64,000 nt of DNA from Phytoseiulus persimilis (lineage: Eukaryota; Arthropoda; Arachnida; Mesostigmata; Phytoseiidae): assembly GCA_037576195.1 (NCBI GenBank), contig CM075103.1:11470001-11534000 (forward strand), given 5' to 3'. Under the pieces are notes generated by a model. The model ran no database searches. It was given only the letters and a program-made list of their open reading frames with translations, and was not told where the DNA came from. Positions 56,213 to 64,000 of the stretch are shown here, piece by piece; position 1 is the stretch's first letter; each line of letters begins with the position of its first letter. Both the position numbers and the translations under genes were made by a program.

Positions 56213-59200
56213 GAAATCGCCTCTAACAAAAGCAGCGAGCTGCCAACGATGTCTCGCTTGAGTGAGCTAATTTTTGACGTCTGAATGATATTCGGCCAAA
56301 CGAGAAAGAGGGAAATATTGCCGGTCTCGATTGTTCCAGTGTAGTATGGAGGGAAGCAAACTGTCAATACACAACGACCACGCCCACAGCGTCGTACTTC
56401 GCACAGACCCGGATCTGAATTTGTCCACTACCTACACTGCGGACGCACCGGAAGACAGCGTTCCTCATTCAGGGAGCGAATCAACAAGGAATCATGCTCC
56501 AGCGTGCGTGGTGTACGATTCCGAGGGCACTCTTGTCTTGACGGATCCGCATGGAAAGTTCTGCATGAGCTCATCGGCGGGAACTAGTGAGCAGATTACT
56601 CCGCTTTGCGGTTTCCGCGCATGGAATGTATGGAGCAGTCGGTTCGGCAGGGTTATCTCGGCTTCCCGGAACTGGAGATGAGTGAAGGGTACATTCTGAC
56701 TCTTCCCACGGTATGTCCTCAGTGGATCGCAGCCGGATGACATCACCTCAGGTAACGGGGCACTCCATCTGGGCAAATTCCGCATAGTTGTGCAACGCGT
56801 CATACAGAACGGTCCGAGCACGGCGGTGTCGAATACGATGAGCTCTTGGAGGTTTCCTCCATCGAGTTTCCTCTCGTCGCAGTCATCCTGGACTCCCCGA
56901 GTCAAGTCGTCGAATCAAGAATTCCGAAGTCGGTTGATTCTTCTGGGAGACCGGGTGGGTTCTCTCTAACAAACTGCTCTGCTGCCTCTGATCGAAGGGA
57001 GACCATATCACCCAGAGTACGTTTCGGCGGCGGTATCCGTGTGTGGCCTCAATTGACAGCGTTGGCCGGTTCCTCTAAGACCCGGATTTTTCGAAAATCT
57101 TCTCGGATCCGTCTGCCTCGACTAAAGCAGTGCTCTCCCACAAGTGGCTGATGCGTTGATTCGAAGCAATCCCCATTCAGAATGCGCTCGACGATCAGCG
57201 GATTGCTGTGTCATGAAAAGACTGTGAATGATAATATAACAGTATCATGTTCAGATGTGACTGGGGCGCTAATGAAAAAACCACTCATGATGCTCATAGG
57301 CATCGGCGACCCCCCGGCCTCGGACCCTCAGCTAGGCGCGCCAGAAGCTTGAGAATATCAATGACTGGAACCCCTCCATGAACTCAATTTGATCATACTT
57401 GGGTCGCCCTCATTTTGACTTCTACTTCGAAGATGATTTAGCCTCGATCCAATCATACTTCCCCCTCGTTCTATCTCCTGAGCGATCGGACCATTGTTTT
57501 CGGGGTCCGAGTAAGTGATTTAGAGGTCGATCCGACATCCCGCGGCACACAGATAGCGCCTGGGGTAGCTCGCTCCGAGGAACGCGAACGCTCCGTCCGA
57601 AGATCAACCAAACTCGAAAAATCGACACGGAAACGAGCGCGCCTCATTGGGGAAGCGCGCTCATATGGGAGAGTCCCGTTCCTTGAGTTCTCCTGCACCG
57701 TTGACTGGCGAGACTCCGGGTCTCTTTTGTCATGTCTTTCCGGGAAAACCGGGGCAGTCGTGAAGTCAGAAGATCCTGATTTCCGGCCTCTAAACACGAT
57801 TGGATTCCCCTCAACCACGGGGTGGATCTATCGCAGCATGGGGACGCCATGAAACGCGATGTTGGGATGGCTTCGGATGAGTCGCAGCTCAACAGCAGCT
57901 CAGCCATGATGATCACCCTGATGCAGAAATGTTCAAAAATAAAAACTTCTTGAATCGTTCACAAGGAACGGATGCTGCTTCTTGGAGAATGTTGTTCGAG
58001 AAACACCTCGTTCAGCCTTTCTAGCCCGAACTTTGGGAGTCAACACGCCTTCCGGGACCGCATTGAGTTCCTGAATCCTTAATGGCGCCAGAAACTCAAG
58101 TTTTGAATTATCAGAATCGCATTCTGAATCACCTCCTGTTATCCACATCGCGATAGGGGTCTTTCAGGAGGTCGTTGACTTGACATGCATTACCTGAGAC
58201 GATATGCTGACTCGAGGAAATCACGAATTTCGATCACCCTCTGGTTCAAACCTCCATTGGACACCTTTCCAAGGTTCTCGGAAATCACGAGAACCCGACT
58301 CGATGGAATGATTTCGTCCCGATAAGAATACATGCGACTCGACGCCAATCAGACGAGTAACTCAGGGTAGCTGGCTCCGTTTTTCTCTCGGAATTAGCGC
58401 CGTCAGAATACGAAGTGTCTGATCCAAGAGGATTCCCCCCGAGCTATCGAAATGGAGAAACGGGAAATTATTGCCTCCGAGGACCCGAACGGGTGACGGG
58501 CCGCACAGTTCTCGGATTTCGACTACCCAAACTCGGTGATCTTCCTCGCACGATTGTCCCCTCACGAACTTCCGATATTTATCCGGTTGGAACACGCCGT
58601 CGCTCCCCAAGTCCTCTGTCGTGTGCTCTTTTTGTAGAACTCGTTCCAAGGTCCACTATGTTCCGATGCGTCGTGACTATTGGAGTTGTTCCTCAAACCC
58701 CAAGGGCCCATCATCGGTAGCACAGCCGAAATCCCGCAGAATAATTTGCCGACGGTGAGCTCGGAATTTCCTTGGTTTCCAAAAGTCGGACTTGGAGGAC
58801 GAGAATCGGGTCTCCGGCTGGATCACAGAAGGCCTGTCGACACGGAAAAATCCAGTGAACGGCTCGCAGGATACTCTCCGCGGCCGTAGAGATCCGTTTC
58901 GAGGGGTTCGACGGCTGCTTTGCTCGGCTCAGCACTGCTTCAATTCGAGGGCGCTCGAAAGAGAGATGCGAGTTCATTCGGTCGAGAATATTCCTCGCGG
59001 TGATGGGTTGTGTCTCTTTCTCTTCCGCTCTCATCGCTTCAGCTGGTGAAAACACCGAGCCTCGCCCCAGCGAGGTTCTGCGAGCCCCGCACCGCTTCCT
59101 CTGGCAACCACAGATATTAGAGCAAACAATTCGACCCCGAAGAACCCTATCGGCGGAGGGGCTCGCTTTGGAAGCTCGCCAAACCTAGCCAGCGAGCTGT

Positions 59201-59754
59201 GTTACCGAGACCTGGTTCTCGCCACACCGATTTCTCTGTCCATTGCTCGTTGGAAGACGCTGTGGCTTCGGAAAAATCGCCGAAATCCAAACAGTCGGGA
59301 GGAAAAGGGAGGCGAGTTGATCTCGAGGACGTTGTTAATGTCGGACGTTGACCCGAGGTTTGTGTTTGCATGTAGCAAAGAAGGAGACGGTCTCACCCGA
59401 ACCGGAAGGCGGCGAGCCAGACGGATCGTGCGGCCGGTTGATTTCATTACCAGAATGTTTGAGGTCGAGCTCTCTCGCAGGAAGGTCCTCCTAATGACCT
59501 TCGGTATCCGTCCGAGTAGCAGTCCCTCTTTCAGTCCCCCGCCGTTTTCTCCTCTCCCGAGCTGGTTAAATACACCCCATCATGTTTCGAAGCGTTAGTG
59601 CAGACGCCTACTGCTGCCGTTGCTGATCGTTGAGCTCCTCGAATCTCTAAGAGATCGCTGCAGAGTGCGCAGTCGGCGATTTTCGCGACGAAGAAACGAA
59701 AGACGAGCCTGTTGAAACCTGTGTCGTCGCAATCCCGAGAGAACTGTGACCGCG
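56213..59754. other. 3.5 kb without a secure gene
   Basis: Minus-strand open frames at 56492-56905, 57471-57818, 58362-58649 and 58711-59055 contain short D-x-x-G-x-L-V-like pieces that recall the last exon of the secreted-protein gene (see findings). No start, promoter or complete exon set could be built for any of them. A plus-strand 111-codon frame from ATG 56346 is also unassigned. Confidence 0.45.
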
Positions 59755-61275
59755 ATGTCGACTTTTGGAGACAAGGTAGTGGAATCGTCGATTTGGCAGC
59801 CGGCAACCGCTGGCCCGACGGCCGACAGCTCGTCGACAACTCAGAGTAAACTCCTGGAGGTGCGCCATGTTTGGACCATCGAAAACTTCAGTTTCCTCCA
59901 GAAGTGCAACAACATCGCCAGCAGCGCCTTCGGATTCAAAGCCAACGACGCCACCCAGTGGCGCCTGAAACTCTTCCCGTGCGGCACTGACGACGAGAGT
60001 CGAGACCACCTCGGGATCTATGTGAACCTCTTCAGCTCCACGACGCTTAGGATACTGGCCAAGTTCAGCATTTGCGTCTTCGACGCAACCCGCAAACTGC
60101 TCGAAACAAAGACCATTGACGTTCCCCTGGAGTTCGAGCGGGGAAAAGGCTGGGGCTTCAAGAAATTCATGCGAAGAGACTCGCTGACGCCGAACGATCA
60201 AAGCTGGCTGCCCTCCGACAAGCTCATCGTGCTGTGCGAGCTGTCGGCCATCACGGAAAGGTCCAATATCTTCCGTCAAAGCGTTCCGATAGAGTACAGG
60301 ACTCTCGTGGGCGCCCTGCCTGGAACGCCAGGAAGAGCCGTGGAGAACCGCGAGCGCGCTCTGCCCGAAGGAGGAGTTGAGGACAAGCCGACAGGACAAA
60401 TGCCCACGCAGTCCGAAACATACGACCTCCCAGGATCGAAGAAGGCAGCAGAGATCGCTGCGGAGGCGGAGCAGATCTATAAGGACCAGATCAACGCCGT
60501 CGACGAGGTCATGGCGGTCCTCGTCCGTATGTCGCTTGATGGACCTCGTAAGAGGACACAGCCTGCCGCCAAGCAGGCTTCCGCAGGAAACGTCGTCGGG
60601 ACCAGTTCACCAAGCGCCAATACACAGGTCCAGTCGGCGAGGGCCGAGGACAAAGAGCCGAGGGAGGACCCGGCTCGATGCCCGGATGGCAAGACTCGAG
60701 GTGCTTTCGGCTGGCTGTACGACAAATGCGGCGAACTACTGATCGCCCAGTCGAAGCGAACATCGCGGGAGGAGAGAGCGCTCGAGCTCGCTCTCATCCA
60801 GGAAATTGTGAGGGACCCGTTCGCCGCGGTGGAGAAGTACCTCTTCGGAAAGAGGCCGTCAGGCTCTTCCAGCTGTGGTCTCCCCGTCAAAGCTTCGTCC
60901 GCAAACGCCAACGGAGCAAGTTCGGGGGAGAGAAAAGTTCTTGCAACCGATATAGCGATGCTGGCTGCCTTCCTCGCCGCCTTGGGCTGCGACGCCCCCG
61001 AAAGGGCGGCGTCAACCGATGCATCATCGAGAGAAAAATTGGAAAGAGCCGCGGAAACAGTTGAGAAGACTCGCCCAGCCAATTGTGCCCCAACTCAGCC
61101 ACCGGATGCCAACGGGAATCAGAAGGGAAAACCCACGCGTAGAACATATGTCATCGAGAACACTGCCTTTCTGGCGGAGACAGTTTCTTCGAGCAGCGAG
61201 GGAAGCTACACTGACTCCGACGAAGAAAGCATCATTTCGTTGTCTTCAGTTTCTTCTTCTTACGATGTTGTCTGA
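59755..61275 (+). CDS. SPOP-like MATH-domain protein without BTB, 506 residues, single exon
   Basis: ATG 59755 (context CCGCGATG) is preferred over upstream non-ATG codons because the MATH domain starts 34 residues in. Residues 35-168 are a MATH/TRAF-C domain of the speckle-type POZ (SPOP) kind: VRHVWTIENFSF, SSAFGFKANDATQWRLKLFP, GWGFKKFMRRDSL and LPSDKLIVLCELSAI. In SPOP this groove binds degradation-substrate motifs. Of the groove residues, F104, W133 and F135 are kept, while the two tyrosine positions are His85 and Leu125. SPOP continues into BTB and BACK domains that bind cullin-3; here instead come about 340 residues without BTB, with a helical part (KKAAEIAAEAEQIYKDQ), an Ala/Ser-rich linker and an acidic Ser-rich C-terminus. 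It is intronless, so possibly a retrocopy descendant. It may act as an adaptor or a competitor rather than a ligase subunit, which is inference. Confidence 0.88.
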   Translation: MSTFGDKVVESSIWQPATAGPTADSSSTTQSKLLEVRHVWTIENFSFLQKCNNIASSAFGFKANDATQWRLKLFPCGTDDESRDHLGIYVNLFSSTTLRILAKFSICVFDATRKLLETKTIDVPLEFERGKGWGFKKFMRRDSLTPNDQSWLPSDKLIVLCELSAITERSNIFRQSVPIEYRTLVGALPGTPGRAVENRERALPEGGVEDKPTGQMPTQSETYDLPGSKKAAEIAAEAEQIYKDQINAVDEVMAVLVRMSLDGPRKRTQPAAKQASAGNVVGTSSPSANTQVQSARAEDKEPREDPARCPDGKTRGAFGWLYDKCGELLIAQSKRTSREERALELALIQEIVRDPFAAVEKYLFGKRPSGSSSCGLPVKASSANANGASSGERKVLATDIAMLAAFLAALGCDAPERAASTDASSREKLERAAETVEKTRPANCAPTQPPDANGNQKGKPTRRTYVIENTAFLAETVSSSSEGSYTDSDEESIISLSSVSSSYDVV

Positions 61276-61380
61276 GGATATCTTGTTTTTTTTTGTGCGT
61301 TCCACAAACTCCCTCGAAGCGCGGAGAATCTTGACTACCCCGAAACTTGTGAGCGATCGGAATGAGAATGGTTCCTCTAA

Positions 61381-61386
61381 AATAAA
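61381..61386 (+). terminator. Poly(A) signal of the MATH gene
   Basis: AATAAA occurs 106 bases after the TGA stop, in CTAAAATAAAGTGC. It supports independent expression of the intronless gene. Confidence 0.7.
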
Positions 61387-63298
61387 GTGCTGAACATGAC
61401 TTAAAAGCTTTTCCTTTCCTGTGAATCCGATCTGGACGGCCATTCGTAAAATGACACTCCTGGAGCTTCTCAAAGCTGCCGAGAATCCGAATTCCATCAT
61501 TCTCTCCCAAGACTCATTGAGAGTGGAATGATATCAATCTTCGGGAATGGCCCAATCTGTGGGGCAGAGGTCTCAGTGAATTCATTCTTGATCGTCGAAA
61601 AGGTTGGATCTCTCGCCATGATGAAGTGGACCTACGCGGCAGTCTGAACTCAATTCGGCTCCGTCCATTGATGTTCTCTTCCCAGTTCTCTAGAGATGTC
61701 GTTGACGGGTTCGTCGTCATCCGAACCCCATGGAGAATCGCCGTGACTTCGAATCTGTTGTCCACGCATCCCCCATGAAGTGAATACAATATCATAGGGC
61801 CACGTATCGAGGAAATGATCCCTGCGCACCGAGTGTTCTCCGAAGCCTCCGATTGTACAGGTGCCCCAGAAGTGACGCTGTCGAGAGGAGAGCTGCCAAG
61901 AAGTTTCTGATTCCAGGAGAACCGATACGGAGTTTTTACGTGGGTGATGGAGTTCTTCTGGGCTGATCCCTCAAAGAACGATCGTGGTCGGCTCCAGAGC
62001 TGGAGCTCGAGTTGGAACCCATGTTTTCGCCTCGGGCCCAGCAGCTGTCCGTTGACTATTGTATCATCCGTTGACCGCCTCCGATGCTTTCCGAAGAGCT
62101 CGAAAAGCGGAGAATCTCCAGAGAACTGCATTCAGCCACCTCCGTGTTCACCACTATGTTGATCATCATTCAATAACTTCAGTGGGGGTGACCCTGGAGA
62201 CCCCCTGAAAACAATCGGGGACTCAAGCTTCCATCTGAAGGCGACGGTGACCCGCACGCTCCCCTTCGCCGCTGGAATCAGCGACGACACTCTGCGAGGA
62301 CCCAGACCGCGACCATGAAGAGAAACCTACGCGTTCATATTCAGCTGCATCTGCACACCTGCGAGGGATTCGGAGATGGTCAAGTCTGGAATCTCTGAAA
62401 TGCGATCGCAACCACAAGCCCTCAAACACATCCAGGAATGATCGCAGCTTCCTTCCCTCGGACGAGCTCACTGTGCACCATGCGAGGAGTCGAACGCAGT
62501 GTCTCGAAGAGAACTGCGACGAAAACCTCGTCATTTCCGCCAGTTGCGAAACTTCCGAGCAACAAGTTGAAGACACAGAGTAGAGTACCCGACGACGACG
62601 AGGTCACCCGAGGCGGCTTATTGCCTCAATGCTTGTCACTCCTTGACGCTTTCGAGAAGATGATCATAACGCATCTTGGCGCAATGATGAAATCGCCCCA
62701 CAAAACGAATCCACGGAGTCCGCATGATCGGAGGGATGGGGATTTCCCGAAGAGACGAAAAATCGCATTCTGGTTCTTGGAGTTGACCCCGCTGCAGCTC
62801 CGATCGTGAGCACCAGCTAACGGTTCTCCCTCTAAGAGACTTCAAGAAGCTCAACGATAGTATCTTGACTCCCTGCCGAAATCAGCGCCACAAGGAACCT
62901 CCGTGTCGTAACTTTCCCTTTGCGACCTTTTTCCTCGAAATTGGGCCACAGTTCATTCTTCTTTAGCGGCGACGGCGACCGATTCAATGAGACAATCGGA
63001 GGCGTGAACTACAGCCGAAACTAAAACTGCGCGCATTCGCCGCTATGGGATCCGCCATCAGCGTCATCTCGGGGCGGGACCGAGGCAGCGGTCAAGTATG
63101 TACGAGTTCGAATGCTTTCAGCGGCGTTCATTTCTCGCGAAGCACGGAATCTGCAAGGGAGGACAACTAACGTTTTCACTCCAACCACGCATGAACCATA
63201 TATCGTTCGGTTCTCTCATGACAGCGGACGTTCCATTCGGAGGATGGTCAGAGGCCGTGTCTAGTTCCGACTAGGGGTCGCAAAGAACCGGTTCCACG
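61387..63298. other. 1.9 kb without a secure gene
   Basis: Minus-strand frames at 61514-62131 and 62223-62607 are protein-like in places: one has an acceptor-like CTTCTTGGCAG near 61899, another a hydrophobic stretch GTLLCVFNLLLGSFATGG. No complete exon chain or family match was found. Confidence 0.45.
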
Positions 63299-63540
63299 GA
63301 ACCGGTTCTGGGCGACCTGGAACCGGTTCTCGATTCTCAGAATCGGTTCTAGGCGACCTGGAACCGGTTCTGAATTTTCAGAACCGGTTCTGGGCAACGT
63401 GGAACCGGTTCTGGATTTTCAGAACCGGTTCTGAGCAGCCTGGAACCGGTTCCGGATTTTCAGAACCGGTTCCGAGCGATCTGGAACCGGTTCGGAATCG
63501 GTTCCGGGATCGGTTCTGAGCCCAGAACCTGTTCTGGGCA
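63299..63540. repeat. 41-bp tandem array carrying paired AACCGGTT palindromes
   Basis: Five successive units begin at 63299, 63340, 63381, 63422 and 63463, exactly 41 bases apart, then decay to about 63540. Each unit has GAACCGGTTC, a TGGGCGACCTG-like spacer, a second GGAACCGGTTC and a GGATTTTCA-like spacer. One more GAACCGGTTC lies just upstream at 63285-63294. AACCGGTT is the known core binding site of the Grainyhead/CP2 factors; the array could be a cluster of such sites or just a minisatellite. Confidence 0.95.
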
Positions 63541-64000
63541 GCATTTTTCGATCTCTTCGAAAGAGTTCGCCGGATCCACTCATCACCTCCTGAGTTTTCT
63601 CTGAGGGCTCATAGCTCGAGCTGATCCGGACTTCTGCTCTCGCAAACTACGCTCGAATACATTTGAGAGGAAGTCGCAACCTCGGAGCCGCAGAGTGAAG
63701 AAGATTCAATACAGTTAGACTCTGAGAGGCACTTTGCGAGAAGAATCTCACGACCTTGAACAAAGTTCCATGACAGCGAGAATTTCGAGTATGGCAGATG
63801 TTTCATTCCTTCCGAGTAGGAAATTCACAGTTCTAGGCGTGAAAAGAATTCATTCATTGAATTCAGAATTCATTGAAAAGAGTTCATTTATTAATCAGAA
63901 TAGGGACTCTGACTGCGTCCTCCCTGGATAGAGTGGAAAGACTACTCAAGGTTTTTTCTTCGAATGAGGAAGGCCGAAATGACGACGCTACGTGAGTCTC
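63541..64000. other. No recognised gene
   Basis: About 460 bases with only short open frames and no motif. Confidence 0.6.

Noticed and set aside
56346..56681. Plus-strand 111-codon frame with CVVYDSEGTLVLTDPHGKF
   Set aside because: It is protein-like in places and recalls the secreted-protein motif, but it is on the opposite strand, and no promoter, signal peptide or homologue supports it.
1..64000. CRISPR arrays, rRNA genes, bacterial operons, prophage or integrase features
   Set aside because: None was seen. The split-gene structure, GT-AG introns and poly(A) signals identify a eukaryotic nuclear locus.

Overview
The window is eukaryotic nuclear DNA, most likely from an arthropod and probably a chelicerate. 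It has roughly even base composition and GT-AG spliceosomal introns, many with GTGAGT donors. One split gene dominates it, an invertebrate-type single neuron navigator (NAV / UNC-53 / Drosophila sickie family). A TATA-Inr promoter matching the arthropod initiator consensus TCAKTY, and a SPOP-like MATH-domain protein of a kind expanded in arachnids, fit a mite or tick. A mesostigmatan (phytoseiid-like) mite is my best guess, as inference only.

Layout. 1-6087: no recognised coding exon, only one weak candidate around 4.0-4.2 kb; the 5' end of NAV probably lies here or outside the window. 6088-20482: twelve phase-tested NAV exons (eleven joined in phase, one with an uncertain start) for the low-complexity, SxIP-like, proline/serine-rich first half of the protein and the start of the first coiled coil. 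A 54-nt frame-neutral cassette exon sits at 10395-10448. 20483-47721: a 27-kb intron that contains a 355-codon alternative first coding exon (30928-31992), whose donor is in phase with the next NAV exon. 47722-54161: the rest of the coiled coil, the basic tract, the second coil and the AAA+ ATPase, ending at TGA 54159-54161 with a poly(A) signal at 54439-54444. 54.4-59.7 kb: mostly unassigned; it holds a compact minus-strand gene for a predicted 83-residue secreted protein, with TATA box, initiator, three exons in phase and a poly(A) signal. 59755-61275: an intronless plus-strand gene for a 506-residue MATH protein with no BTB domain, with its own poly(A) signal. 61.4-64 kb: unassigned, except a 41-bp tandem array whose unit carries two AACCGGTT palindromes.

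How it fits together. The long NAV form (about 1,815 residues visible, N-terminus missing) would combine microtubule plus-end binding with an AAA+ module. The internal start exon would give a form of about 1,166 residues that replaces the SxIP half with a unique Tyr-motif N-terminus but keeps the coil and ATPase. The secreted-protein gene and the MATH gene are independent neighbours with no evident functional link. All exon calls come from reading frame, splice-site and phase agreement plus remembered NAV family conservation; no alignment or transcript was available.
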